DNA of 64,000 nucleotides from Bdellovibrionaceae bacterium UBA6776 (GTDB lineage Bacteria > Bdellovibrionota > Bdellovibrionia > Bdellovibrionales > UBA1609): positions 38,124-102,123 of the forward strand of contig DKGG01000019.1 of NCBI GenBank assembly GCA_002453155.1, given 5' to 3'. Position numbers and translations under genes: made by a program. Every line of letters begins with the position of its first letter. The first letter of the stretch is position 1. Below are positions 43,697 through 53,297 of this stretch, in pieces. The notes under the pieces were generated by a model. It saw nothing but the letters and a program-made list of their open reading frames with translations. It made no database searches and had not been told where the DNA came from.

Positions 43697-44633
43697 CTAT
43701 TCCTTTTCGATCTCAAGAGTGGCAATCTCATTGTCGCCGCGAAGGTTTTGATCTTCCGAATATTTTCGTTGGCACATGATCCGACAGGGTCGGAAAGGGG
43801 TCTCGGAGTCCCAAGAACTTTCAATTTTTTGGAAGGCAGCACTTTTAAGAATTTCGTTGAGAGAAAGATTCTTTAAATTCGTCTGTTCCGCATCCGTGCC
43901 CAAAAAATCGAAAAAGTCTTGCAAAAAAGGGTGGTTGCCAATCCAGCAGCAAGGCATGACATAGCCTTCCGTGTTGATGTAAACCTGTGTGAAATCTTGC
44001 TTGCAGCGGGGGTTAATTTTCACAAAGGGCTTCCTTCTGGGCAGACTCCAAAGATTTGCTTGGCTGGAGTCGAGGATCGTCCGTGGGCCGAAAGCTTTTC
44101 CTCAACTCAAAAGTATCGACGCCCAGTTTTCTCGCCCATTGAACACCTTCTTTGATTTGGTCTTCATTGTACTTAAAAAGTATCCACTGCCATCGCACGC
44201 TTGCGACCCCGTATTCCTTCAGTGTGCAAATTCCTTTGATGATGGAGTCCCAATCGGCCCCGACCCGGTAGATGGAGTTCGTATGCTTTAGGCCATCAAT
44301 TCCAAAGGTCACCTGGTCGTGCTTTTCTAAAATTTCAGCAGTTCGTGTCCACCATTCCTGGCTTCGAAAGCTACCGTTGGTTGCGATTTCAATCTTGGTG
44401 TTAGGGTAATATCTCTTGATCAGCTGAAGAACTTCATGAAATCTTGAGTGATAAATAGGATCTCCGTGATCTCCACACAAAAGGATGCATGTATAGGGAA
44501 GTCGAGCGCCCAAAGCCTTTTCTAGAAGATCTAAGCTCAACTCTGTGACTGCAAATTTCCCAGGATGTTGGGTGCGCGGACAGAGTGGGCACTTTAAAGT
44601 GCACTTTGATGAGATTTCTAGATGTAGAAACAC
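43697..44633 (-). pseudogene. Radical SAM/SPASM-like protein, split by a frameshift
   Basis: Two overlapping frames together make one radical SAM protein of about 310 residues. The first (44633 to 44013) has the Fe-S motif SSKCTLKCPLC (CxxxCxxC), then LLCGDHGDPIYH and ATNGSF, and stops after EALCEN. The second, in the +1 frame (44023 to 43697), begins VKINPRCKQDFTQ and contains the auxiliary-cluster-type segment VYINTEGYVMPCCWIGN and CRIMCQRKY. A single-chain homologue would run straight across this junction, so a one-base indel or a +1 shift at 44013-44023 separates them. The GTG at 44633 has GAGGAG upstream. Alternatively these are two separately translated subunits, since the second frame could start at GTG 44023. 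Confidence 0.7.
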
Positions 44634-44811
44634 GCCCCTGCTCCTCTTGACCAAGGTCTTAAAGGTATTTCAAAAAGTAAACGTTTGCAACCCGTGGAAT
44701 CTGGACCAAGATCTGGGCGGTGTTTGAGAATGGGACAAGTTCCGGAAATCATTTCAAAACTCTCAAACCTAAAGCTCAATTTTTTAAGATTTCGTGCCGA
44801 TCTCTCATTAT

Positions 44812-45507
44812 ATGAAACTGTCTTGGTTTTCTAGCGTCATACTGATTCTTCTTGTGGGCTTGCTCCAAATTTACCATTGGACGGCGACGACCTTTGATGA
44901 AAAGGATGTGCTTCGCCATAAAATTCACCAGCTCACAGCAAAATTGCGTCAATCGGAACTGAAGACGGCAATGATTGAAGATCAATTTTTTGGATTTCGC
45001 CAAGAAGTGGCCATGAATCTTCCCAGTTTCCTTAAAGAATTCGGTGAAACTCCTCAAGGTTATGCAGGTCGATCCCTTGCAAGTGTGACTCAAGAACCCG
45101 ACTCTGCAAAACGCTTTATGGCCAACGAAGCACTCTCAAGTGTGGCCTTTGAAAAAGCCAGAGAGTCCTTTGTAAATAAAAACTACGGGCAGGCTGCAGC
45201 TCAATTTCAAAAATTTGTCGATCGCTGGGGATATTCCTCAAAAGCTCCCGAAGCTTATTTCTTGATGGTGGAATCCCTCTATCAAGAAGGACGTCTTGAA
45301 GAAGCCGTCAGTGTGATACAAAGAATGATTGATCTGTTTCCAGGCCATGAAGTTGCTGGATTCTCTATGATTCGTCTTGGAAAAATCATGGAGTCCAAAG
45401 GGCATGCGTCCGATGCGATCGAAATCTATAAAACTGTTCTTCGAACTTTCCCTCAAAGAGAGGTGGCCTCCCAAGCAAAAGCTTCGCTTTCGGGGGTTAG
45501 CTTTTGA
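44812..45507 (+). CDS. Membrane-anchored TPR protein (YbgF/CpoB-like)
   Basis: A 231-residue protein. An N-terminal signal anchor (about 6-21) is followed by a coiled coil (about 32-55, HKIHQLTAKLRQSELKTAM) and then TPR-type repeats: AFEKARESFVNKNYGQAAAQ, APEAYFLMVESLYQEGRLEE and AIEIYKTVLRTFPQREVASQ. This coiled-coil plus TPR order is that of CpoB (YbgF), which works with Tol-Pal in cell-envelope constriction. No tol or pal genes are in the window. The start is uncertain: ATG 44812 or GTG 44794. Confidence 0.8.
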   Translation: MKLSWFSSVILILLVGLLQIYHWTATTFDEKDVLRHKIHQLTAKLRQSELKTAMIEDQFFGFRQEVAMNLPSFLKEFGETPQGYAGRSLASVTQEPDSAKRFMANEALSSVAFEKARESFVNKNYGQAAAQFQKFVDRWGYSSKAPEAYFLMVESLYQEGRLEEAVSVIQRMIDLFPGHEVAGFSMIRLGKIMESKGHASDAIEIYKTVLRTFPQREVASQAKASLSGVSF

Positions 45508-46322
45508 TCCGATTCCTCAAGGCACTCATTTTATTGTTGAGCTTTTCCGCCCAAGTGCATGTAAAGGCTAAGCCTTCTCATCACGGCAGTTCTCAGCATT
45601 CCGATTCAAAAAGTTCACATGGAAAATCTCATGAAGCACCTCATGAGGATTGGGTCTTGTATGAAGGATGTTCGAAAAGTCAGTTCGGATTTAGCCTAGA
45701 GTGCGCATTGATGAATCCCACTTCCCATGTGCAGATCAAAAAGTTTGCAGAAAGCACTATCTTTGCTCAAAAAGAGGCTGCGTTTTCTGTGGACTCTCAG
45801 ATTGTAAAATGGATCAAAGGCGAAGGGGCGGTGAAGGCTCGCGGTTTGATCAACTTAAAAACCAATTTTGGAACTGCGCTTTGTGAGGGTCGATGTTTTG
45901 CTTCTTTTAGAATGTCAGAAAACCACCTGGAGTTTCACGCTCTTCAAGGGACTTGGCAGGTTTTAAGTTTTGGGGCGATTGATCGAGTTCCAGTTTCATC
46001 TGGCGAGTCTGTGAAGCTGGGGCGGGTGTCTGATTCAGGATCTTCCAATTGGAGCATGGTCTATTCCATGACTCGTGGTCACTTGAGCTATCTTTTGACG
46101 GAATTCTTGAAAGATGGAATTTCAAAAAAGGAAAAAGCATCAATTACAAGTGCTTGGAAGCGCAAGGTGGAAGGTCTTTCTGATCTCTACCAAGGTCAAG
46201 TGGATCGGCAAATCGCCGAAAGTAAAGAGCTGAAGCAGAAGCAAAGAGAGCAAAAAGCCGCTCACGAAAAAGAAAGCGAAGAGCTTCGAGCGCTCTTTCG
46301 CAAGAAAACTCTCCTCGACTGA
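45504..46322 (+). CDS. Exported protein with His/Ser-rich linker, FecR-like character
   Basis: A 272-residue protein with a signal peptide (residues 2-22, ending HVKA), a His/Ser/Lys-rich linker (about 24-50) and a globular part in which YEGCSKSQFGFSLECALM and TALCEGRCFASF hold four Cys residues. FQKEAAF-like and GTWQVLSFGAID strands give it a FecR-like look, but this is not a firm match. The last 50 residues form a charged helix (QKQREQKAAHEKESEEL). The TTG start overlaps the stop of the TPR gene by 4 nt, so the two are coupled. Confidence 0.65.
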   Translation: MIRFLKALILLLSFSAQVHVKAKPSHHGSSQHSDSKSSHGKSHEAPHEDWVLYEGCSKSQFGFSLECALMNPTSHVQIKKFAESTIFAQKEAAFSVDSQIVKWIKGEGAVKARGLINLKTNFGTALCEGRCFASFRMSENHLEFHALQGTWQVLSFGAIDRVPVSSGESVKLGRVSDSGSSNWSMVYSMTRGHLSYLLTEFLKDGISKKEKASITSAWKRKVEGLSDLYQGQVDRQIAESKELKQKQREQKAAHEKESEELRALFRKKTLLD

Positions 46323-46413
46323 CGTCGAAAAAGCCATTAAATCCCTCAAACTTTATGCGCTCTGTGGAATACTAAAAGGAGAGAATTTTAATCATTTCAT
46401 GGAGGCATAGGAT

Positions 46414-48084
46414 ATGTCATCAGTGGGTGGCTCTGGGTCTTCGAACCGTCAGGATGAAGTGGTTCGGAGAAATCGAGAAGACTATCAGGCGAAAGAAAGT
46501 GAATTGGTAAAAAACCATCACAAGGAAATTCGCAGACTCAACGAACAGCATTATCAAGAAATGGAACGCTTGAAGCAGATGCATGACCAGCAGATGAAGG
46601 CCATGCAGGAAGCTTCGAACAAGGCAATCACTCGTCGAGATAACAAATATCAAAACGACATTGATTCCATGAAGTCCATGTACTTGAAACAAATGAAAAA
46701 TCTTTCTCAAGATGCGGCTCGGCGAGAAAATCTTTCGGGATCGACCATGAAAGCCGAAAAAGAACAGTCTATGATTCAAATGGAATCTCGGTTGAAGCAG
46801 CTCAATGAAGAGTATCAAAAGCAATTGGAAATCAAAGAGAAAAACTTCAATCAAAACCTAGAGTTGAACAAGCAAGCTCAAGAAAAAGGCCTTCGGGATC
46901 AGCGCCAAGAACTGGAAGAGGCTCATCAAAAAGAGTTGAATGACTTGCGTGCTGATAGAGATCAGAAGATTTCCGAGTTGAAAAGAGAGTTTGGAGTTTA
47001 TCGAAGAGCCACAGCTCAGGAAAAGCGGCATCAACAAATTTTAAACATTCAAAATCAACAGCGCGCTTCAAATGCGCTTTTAAGCGCAGTGCAGGACGAG
47101 CGTGAAGGGCGGGTGCAGTCAGAGCAAGCCTTACGTGAAGGTTTCTCCGAGGGCCTGGATCGCATTCGGGGGCGCTATGAGGAATCTATGGAGAAAGAGC
47201 GTCTTGCAAACCAGCAGGGGCGAGAGTATCTGGAAACCGATGTGCGCGGTCGAATCGAGTCAAAGCTTGAGCGCCTTGAAAGAGAAAAGGTTAAATTGGA
47301 AAAAGATAAAATTCGTGACCAGGCCCAGCTGAACCAGCAAAAGCAAAGAGAAATCGCAAACCTCAGGGACTCTTTTGGAGACAACATTAAAGATCTTCAA
47401 AGACAAAGGGACGAGGCCGTTCAAGCCAGCAACCAAAGAAATGCTAAGGACATTGATAAGGTCTCTGAGAAATTTGAAAAATTGATGTTCCATCAAAACC
47501 GAGACTATTTGCAAAAAGTCGAAGATCAAAACTTTGCCCATCGCAAAGACCGCGACATGCTTGAGACCACTTTGGAGGGTCGAGCCAAGCAAACCGAGGT
47601 GATTGCTAACCAACGGGTAAAGAACATCATTTCGGATACAGAACTCTCCAAACAACGCATCATCAAGAATTCACAGGAAAATATTGAAACTTTGAATCAA
47701 GCTCATGTAGAGGAAATTAGAAAACTTCGATTTGAATTTGAAAGAGACAAGCAACAGGCGATTTTGGCTTTAAAGAGTCAAGCGCAAGATCGAGAAGTGA
47801 AGCACCATGAGCAAATGGTGCAGATGCAAGCAGAGCACAAATCAGAAATAATTAAGCTTCAGGACGAAATGAGAGAGATGAAGCAACAGGCCGAGATGAA
47901 GCTCAAGAAAACCGTCGAAGATCTTCAGCGGGCTCACCAGGTGGCCCAGGAGCAACAAGAATATCGTCACAAGGACAAGCTTCAATCTATGGAGCATGCT
48001 CACACCACGCAAATGAAAAACTTGCGCCGTCGAAACGATGAGAAGATGGACAAGCTTGCTGTAGCCATGCAGAAGAAGCCCTAA
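46414..48084 (+). CDS. Long coiled-coil protein of unknown function
   Basis: A 556-residue protein that is coiled coil over nearly its whole length, rich in Gln, Glu, Lys, Arg and Met (NEQHYQEMERLKQMHDQQMK). There is no signal peptide or membrane segment. Such proteins often act as cytoplasmic filaments or scaffolds. The ATG at 46414 has GGAGG about 8 nt upstream. It ends 3 nt before pyk and may be cotranscribed. No family assigned. Confidence 0.7.
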   Translation: MSSVGGSGSSNRQDEVVRRNREDYQAKESELVKNHHKEIRRLNEQHYQEMERLKQMHDQQMKAMQEASNKAITRRDNKYQNDIDSMKSMYLKQMKNLSQDAARRENLSGSTMKAEKEQSMIQMESRLKQLNEEYQKQLEIKEKNFNQNLELNKQAQEKGLRDQRQELEEAHQKELNDLRADRDQKISELKREFGVYRRATAQEKRHQQILNIQNQQRASNALLSAVQDEREGRVQSEQALREGFSEGLDRIRGRYEESMEKERLANQQGREYLETDVRGRIESKLERLEREKVKLEKDKIRDQAQLNQQKQREIANLRDSFGDNIKDLQRQRDEAVQASNQRNAKDIDKVSEKFEKLMFHQNRDYLQKVEDQNFAHRKDRDMLETTLEGRAKQTEVIANQRVKNIISDTELSKQRIIKNSQENIETLNQAHVEEIRKLRFEFERDKQQAILALKSQAQDREVKHHEQMVQMQAEHKSEIIKLQDEMREMKQQAEMKLKKTVEDLQRAHQVAQEQQEYRHKDKLQSMEHAHTTQMKNLRRRNDEKMDKLAVAMQKKP

Positions 48085-48087
48085 TCT

Positions 48088-49587
48088 ATGAGACTTTGTG
48101 ACCGACGGGTCAAAATCGTAGGAACCATTGGGCCCGCAAGCGCAAGTGCAGAAGGATTGGAAAAGGCCATTCGTTCGGGGCTTAATATTGCGCGATTGAA
48201 TTTTTCCCATGGAGCTCATGAAGATCATTTGCAAGTTTTGACAAGTCTTCGAAAACTCTCAAAAGATTTGGGAGCGCCGGTCTCTATTCTTCAAGATTTG
48301 CAGGGCCCCAAGATTCGTGTGGGACAGTTTGCAAATGGACCCATGGAGCTGAAAGAAAACACAGAGGTGGAGCTTCGGGTGACCGATGAGAAAAGCGATG
48401 GAAGCTTTATCCCCACTTCGCTTAAAGAAGTTTTAAGTTGCGTAAAGCCGGGCCAAAGAATTTTGCTGGACGACGGATTGATGGAACTTGTGGCTTTGGA
48501 GGTCAAAGGCTCTAGCATTTTTTGTCGGGTGCGCTATGGAGGAATGCTCAAAGATCGAAAAGGTTTGAATCTTCCAGGTGCCAACCTTCCCATTGACCCC
48601 ATCACGCCTAAGGACCTCAAAGATCTTCAATTTGGTTTGAGTCACAAAGTGGATTACGTGGCGTTGAGTTTTGTGCGCCAAGCTTCGGACATGGAACGAC
48701 TTCGAGAACTGGTTTCGCAAAGTCAAAGTTCCCACACGCGCCTCATTGCGAAAATTGAAATGCTGGAAGCCCTGGAGGATTTGGATGGGATCATTCAAGC
48801 TTCCGATGGAGTTATGGTGGCACGGGGAGATTTGGCCATTGAGGCCGGGCAAGCGCAGTTGCCATTGATTCAAAAGCGGATCATTGAACGGGCAAACTAT
48901 TATCGAAAGCCGGTCATCACGGCCACTCAAATGTTGGACAGCATGATCGAAAACCCAAGGCCTACGAGAGCCGAAATCACAGACGTGGCCAATGCGGTGA
49001 TTGATGGCTCGGATGCTTTGATGCTTTCTGCAGAGTCCGCCAGTGGAAAGCATCCCTTTTTGGCCATTCAAACCATGCATGAAATCATCTCCGAGGTGGA
49101 GAGAAACTCGGACATCTACTACGACATTAATTTAGAACAAGAGTATCTGGAAATTCCTGAAGCCATTGCTGCCAGTGCCTGTTTGACCGCAATGAAAATC
49201 AATGCAAAAGCCATTGTGTGTTTTACCACCACCGGTAAAACCGTTTCTTTGATTTCCAGTTACCGTCCCAAAGCATCAATCATTGCGCTTACCCATTTGA
49301 TTGAGCCTTTGAACCGACTCGAATTGATTTGGGGCACTCAAACCTTTCGCATTCAACCCTATTCCACCAGTGAACAGGCGATGAGTCAGGCTGAGGAGTT
49401 GCTCTTAAAAACAAAAATGGTGGTTCCCGGGGATCGGGTGGTTGTAACTTTAGGATCACCGGTGGCACAAGGCTCTAAGACCAATTCCATCCGTGTCTAT
49501 TCGGTCAGCCGAAGAAATGTGGAAGAGGTGTCTGAGGAAGAGCTTCCCTTAAGAACGCGGTTTAGCCGCGACCGGGCACTTTCTTAA
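48088..49587 (+). CDS. pyk: Pyruvate kinase
   Basis: A 499-residue enzyme catalysing phosphoenolpyruvate + ADP to pyruvate + ATP in the last step of glycolysis. Signatures are VKIVGTIGPASAS, ARLNFSHGAHEDH, the active-site Lys segment LIAKIEMLEALEDLD, MVARGDLAIEAG and the TATQMLDSMIENPRPTRAEI region. The B domain and the C-terminal regulatory domain are both present. The 3' end overlaps the convergent cyclic-nucleotide-binding gene by 26 nt. Confidence 0.97.
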   Translation: MRLCDRRVKIVGTIGPASASAEGLEKAIRSGLNIARLNFSHGAHEDHLQVLTSLRKLSKDLGAPVSILQDLQGPKIRVGQFANGPMELKENTEVELRVTDEKSDGSFIPTSLKEVLSCVKPGQRILLDDGLMELVALEVKGSSIFCRVRYGGMLKDRKGLNLPGANLPIDPITPKDLKDLQFGLSHKVDYVALSFVRQASDMERLRELVSQSQSSHTRLIAKIEMLEALEDLDGIIQASDGVMVARGDLAIEAGQAQLPLIQKRIIERANYYRKPVITATQMLDSMIENPRPTRAEITDVANAVIDGSDALMLSAESASGKHPFLAIQTMHEIISEVERNSDIYYDINLEQEYLEIPEAIAASACLTAMKINAKAIVCFTTTGKTVSLISSYRPKASIIALTHLIEPLNRLELIWGTQTFRIQPYSTSEQAMSQAEELLLKTKMVVPGDRVVVTLGSPVAQGSKTNSIRVYSVSRRNVEEVSEEELPLRTRFSRDRALS

Positions 49588-50551
49588 GAGTGTAAATGAT
49601 TTCCCAAAAAGGAAGAATTTCTTCCAACTCTTTGAGTTTGATTTTCATTGTTAAAGTGGCGCCTTCGCCACTTTGTTTTTCTTCCGCAAGGCCTTTTTCG
49701 GCCAGGGAATCTGCATCTGAAGTATTAAAAAGAGTGTTCAAATCCTTCATAGAGTTGTTTTGCATTTCAGTGAGATTGACTTGGACTTCGCCTTTGTCAT
49801 TGGCCTCAACCTTTTTTCCGTAAAAGATCAAAGCACGAATGGCGGGAAGCTCTTTCTCGATGATGGTGATGCGTTTGCCTTCTTCTGTAAATAAATATTT
49901 GTTGTACCAATCCGTAAAGGCGGTGATCAGCTTGTGATTCACAATCGTGATTCTACGCTTTCCTTCGCCAAGGTCTTCCACCTTCATGTGTCCCAAGGCA
50001 CTGAGCACTTCCATCATTTTCTCAAGTTTATTGGTGGGTTGCTGGAAGATCTGAATGCAGTAGTTTCTTAAAATCGAAAAGGGAACAACCAAGCCACCTT
50101 CGGTTTCTTCGCCGGATTTGAAACCCACCAAAGAAATTACGGCGGTCAATCGCGTGATCAAGTGAGGCGGGAAAACCTCTTCATCGGCCCCTTGGGCTTG
50201 CTCCAGGTTTTTGATTCTGGCATTGGCATCTCGCAAATGGCCATTCACAGTTCTTACAACGGCTTTCAGCCATTCGGGGAAAGTTTTAAACTGAGCGTAG
50301 AGAGAGGTGAAGGGAAGAGAGATGACTTCACATTCGGTGACGGCTTTTGCGCCAGCACTGCGAGGCTTGTTGTCGAAAAAAGCCATCTCGCCGAGCATTT
50401 CGCCTTTTTTCTTTTCGGCCAAAATGATTTCGCCCGCACCTTTGGTTTTTGTGATGGCAATGCGACCGGATTTGATCACATACATGGCATCGGAAGAATC
50501 ACCTTCGCGAAATAAAATCTCACCAGCTTGAAGTTTTTTAATGCCCGACAT
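49562..50551 (-). CDS. Cyclic-nucleotide-binding protein (Crp-type sensor, unusual C-terminus)
   Basis: A 329-residue protein. Residues 5-115 are a cNMP-binding domain (LQAGEILFREGDSSDAMYVI and the phosphate cassette GEMAFFDNKPRSAGAKA; the usual Arg is present). The standard Crp helix-turn-helix is not seen. Instead residues about 145-330 form two helical segments, one of them winged-helix-like (MMEVLSALGHMKVEDLGEGK followed by RRITIVN). It may still bind DNA, or it may be a cyclic-AMP-responsive adaptor. A possible signal source is the CHASE2 adenylate cyclase at 32487-35189. It overlaps pyk by 26 nt on the other strand. Confidence 0.83.
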   Translation of the reverse strand: MSGIKKLQAGEILFREGDSSDAMYVIKSGRIAITKTKGAGEIILAEKKKGEMLGEMAFFDNKPRSAGAKAVTECEVISLPFTSLYAQFKTFPEWLKAVVRTVNGHLRDANARIKNLEQAQGADEEVFPPHLITRLTAVISLVGFKSGEETEGGLVVPFSILRNYCIQIFQQPTNKLEKMMEVLSALGHMKVEDLGEGKRRITIVNHKLITAFTDWYNKYLFTEEGKRITIIEKELPAIRALIFYGKKVEANDKGEVQVNLTEMQNNSMKDLNTLFNTSDADSLAEKGLAEEKQSGEGATLTMKIKLKELEEILPFWEIIYTLKKVPGRG

Positions 50552-50626
50552 GCTCTCTCAGTATGTCGAAGGGTGTCGAAAAGAACAACTGAGCTCCTGG
50601 CCCTAGGTCTCAGGAGCTTGAGACTT

Positions 50627-51283
50627 TTAAAGCTTCATCTCTGGAACATCCCCATTCACTTCAAGGGGAGCTCCCGTCTTCTCGCGAATCTCTTCTGCAG
50701 AGACGCCTGGAGCTCGCTCTCTCAGGACAAAGCCTTTGTCGGTCACGTCAATCACCGCAAGATCAGTGACGATGCGATCAATGCAATTTACGCCGGTTAA
50801 AGGAAGGGTGCATTTCTTAAGAAGCTTAGGATCTCCATTTTTTCCGGTGTGCTGCATGGCCACCACCACGCGGCGAGCTCCGGCGACCAAATCCATTGCG
50901 CCGCCCATGCCTTTGACCATTTTTCCAGGAACCATCCAGTTGGCAATGCTTCCGGTCTCATCCACCTCCATGGCTCCCAAAACCGTCAAGTCCACATGGC
51001 CTCCGCGGATCATGGCAAAACTCTCCGCCGATGAAAAATAACTGGCGCCGGGGGCGGCTGTGATGGTTTGTTTTCCCGCGTTGATCAGGTCGGCATCGAT
51101 GTTTTCTTCGGAGGGGAAGGGTCCCATTCCAAGCAGTCCGTTTTCACTTTGAAACATCACAGAAAGTTGGTCTGGAATGTGGTTGGCCACCAAAGTGGGG
51201 ATGCCGATCCCCAAGTTTACGACAAAGCCGTCTTTGATTTCATGAGAAATTCTTTGTGCGATTTGATCTCGATCTAAAGCCAT
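50627..51283 (-). CDS. scoB: 3-oxoacid CoA-transferase, subunit B
   Basis: A 218-residue subunit of an acetoacetate/succinyl-CoA or acetyl-CoA transferase. The catalytic Glu is in MFQSENGLLGMGP, with GLGIPTLVANH-type and GAMDLVAGARRVVVAMQHT segments of the family. It follows subunit A by 3 nt and the thiolase, forming a ketone-body or acetoacetate pathway operon. Whether the CoA donor is succinyl-CoA (ScoAB) or acetyl-CoA (AtoDA) cannot be told from the sequence. Confidence 0.92.
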   Translation of the reverse strand: MALDRDQIAQRISHEIKDGFVVNLGIGIPTLVANHIPDQLSVMFQSENGLLGMGPFPSEENIDADLINAGKQTITAAPGASYFSSAESFAMIRGGHVDLTVLGAMEVDETGSIANWMVPGKMVKGMGGAMDLVAGARRVVVAMQHTGKNGDPKLLKKCTLPLTGVNCIDRIVTDLAVIDVTDKGFVLRERAPGVSAEEIREKTGAPLEVNGDVPEMKL

Positions 51284-51286
51284 GGC

Positions 51287-51976
51287 TCAACTCCTCACTG
51301 TACGCTGTTCGATGCGCTTTTCAAAATTTCCTTTAAGAATCCTTTGAACGTAGACTCCAGGCGTGTGGACCTGATCCGGATCGAGCTCTCCCAGCGGCAC
51401 AATCTCCTCGACTTCGGCAATGGTGATCTTTCCTGCCATCGCCATCATGGGATTGAAATTCCGTGCGGTTTTTCTGTAAACCAAATTTCCAAAAGGGTCC
51501 GCCTTCCACGCTTTCACAAAGGCAAAATCACCGCGAATCCCTCTTTCCATCACATAGGGTCTGCCATCGAATTCTTGGACGGGCTTTCCTTCGGCAACTT
51601 TTGTCCCCACTCCTGTTGGCGTAAAGAAAGCGGGGATCCCTGCGCCTCCGGCCCGAATGCGTTCGGCCAAAGTGCCTTGAGGTGTCAGCTCCACTTCCAA
51701 CTCACCGGACAAAAACAACTCTGCAAACAGAGCGTTTTCACCCACATAACTGGAAATCATTTTTTTAATTTGCCGGGCCTCCATGAGCTTTCCCAAACCA
51801 AACCCATCCACGCCCGCATTGTTGGAGACGCAGGTCAGGTTTTTAACGCCTAAATTTTTAAGTGCTTCAATGGAGTTTTCAGGGATTCCGCAAAGGCCGA
51901 ATCCACCAAACAACAAAGTCATTCCATCGGTGACACCTTGAATGGCCTCTTCTGCACTTTGAACGACTTTATTCAT
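51287..51976 (-). CDS. scoA: 3-oxoacid CoA-transferase, subunit A
   Basis: A 229-residue partner subunit with the family start TLLFGGFGLCGIPENSIEAL and LTCVSNNAGVDGFGLG, plus RPYVMERGIRGDFAFVKAWK. ATG 51976 is favoured because it overlaps the thiolase stop by one base (TGATG), the usual arrangement for coupled translation; a longer reading would add 17 non-conserved residues. Confidence 0.92.
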   Translation of the reverse strand: MNKVVQSAEEAIQGVTDGMTLLFGGFGLCGIPENSIEALKNLGVKNLTCVSNNAGVDGFGLGKLMEARQIKKMISSYVGENALFAELFLSGELEVELTPQGTLAERIRAGGAGIPAFFTPTGVGTKVAEGKPVQEFDGRPYVMERGIRGDFAFVKAWKADPFGNLVYRKTARNFNPMMAMAGKITIAEVEEIVPLGELDPDQVHTPGVYVQRILKGNFEKRIEQRTVRS

Positions 51977-53157
51977 CACACAGTCCTTTCGACAACCAAA
52001 GCCACTGCTTCGCCGCCACCAATACAAAGAGTGGCCAATCCTTTTTGCTTCTTTTGTTCTTGAAGAGCGTAAATCAAGGTGGTCAAGATTCGAGCGCCGC
52101 TGGCGCCGATGGGATGGCCAATGGCCACCGCTCCGCCGTGAACGTTCACGCGGTCTTTTGAAATTTCCAGATCCTTCATGGCCGCCATGGTGACCACACT
52201 GAAGGCTTCGTTGATTTCATAGAGATCAATGTCTTTTGCACTGAGAGAAAGAGATTGAAAAACCTTTTTCATCGCTCCCACCGGTGCGGTGGTGAACCAT
52301 TTGGGGTCTTGAGCAAAAGTGGCGTGACCAAGGATTTTTGCCAAGGGCTTTAGGTTTTGAGATTTCACTTGTTCTTCCGAAGCCAAAATCAATGCGGCGG
52401 CGCCATCATCAATTTTACTGGCGTTGGCAGCGGTGATGCTTCCGTCTTTTGTAAAGGCGGGGCGAAGGCCGGGCATTTTATCAAACATGGCTTTGCCGGG
52501 TTCTTCGTCCGTATCCACAGTGATGGTGCCTTTTCGTGAAGCAATCTCTACAGGAGTAATTTCATTTTTAAAGAGACCCTTTTCCAGAGCGGCCTGTGCT
52601 TTTTTGTAGCTTTCGATGGCAAATTCATCCTGCTCTTCACGGGTAAACTTGTATTCTAAAACGCACAACTCTGCGGCATTCCCCATATGAAAATTGTTGT
52701 AAGGGTCCCAAAGTCCATCGTTCACCATAGAGTCAATGGCTTGCACATTTCCCATGCGGTATCCCGCCCGTGCACCAGGAAGAAGATAGGGCGCGTTGGA
52801 CATGCTCTCTTGCCCGCCGGCCACCACCACTTCGGATTGTCCCAAGCGAATGGAGTCGAAACCAAGCATGACAGACTTCAAACCGGAACCACAAACCTTA
52901 TTGATGGTCATACAGGGGATCGAATTTGAAAGTCCTGCCCCAAGAGCGGCTTGACGGGCCGGAGCTTGTCCTACGCCTGCGGTCAACACTTCGCCAAAAA
53001 TGCATTCGTGAACGGATTCTGAGCTTAAGCCCGATTGTTTCAATGCGGCTTTGATGGCGTGACTTCCCAGTTGGGGAGCTGTCAATGAACTGAGTGATCC
53101 TTGAAAACTTCCGACCGGGGTTCTTTGTGCGGCAACAATGTATACGGGCTTGGACAT
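51976..53157 (-). CDS. Acetyl-CoA acetyltransferase (thiolase)
   Basis: A 393-residue biosynthetic-type thiolase that joins or splits acetoacetyl-CoA and acetyl-CoA. The nucleophilic Cys is in MTINKVCGSGLKSVM, and the other active-site residues are in VHGGAVAIGHPIGASGAR and LATLCIGGGEAVAL. Length is normal for AtoB/PhaA. With the CoA-transferase genes downstream it would activate acetoacetate and cleave it to acetyl-CoA, or run the reverse. Confidence 0.95.
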   Translation of the reverse strand: MSKPVYIVAAQRTPVGSFQGSLSSLTAPQLGSHAIKAALKQSGLSSESVHECIFGEVLTAGVGQAPARQAALGAGLSNSIPCMTINKVCGSGLKSVMLGFDSIRLGQSEVVVAGGQESMSNAPYLLPGARAGYRMGNVQAIDSMVNDGLWDPYNNFHMGNAAELCVLEYKFTREEQDEFAIESYKKAQAALEKGLFKNEITPVEIASRKGTITVDTDEEPGKAMFDKMPGLRPAFTKDGSITAANASKIDDGAAALILASEEQVKSQNLKPLAKILGHATFAQDPKWFTTAPVGAMKKVFQSLSLSAKDIDLYEINEAFSVVTMAAMKDLEISKDRVNVHGGAVAIGHPIGASGARILTTLIYALQEQKKQKGLATLCIGGGEAVALVVERTV

Positions 53158-53297
53158 GGAGATCCTCCTTCAGACTTTGCGGATTTAAAGTGCACAGATT
53201 TTCGATAAGGACTGGAGTCGGTGTCAATCCCTGACTGATTTAGCGTGTCACAAAGCTCCCTCTTGACGCCAGAGAGGAAATCCATCAACCTCTGCCA

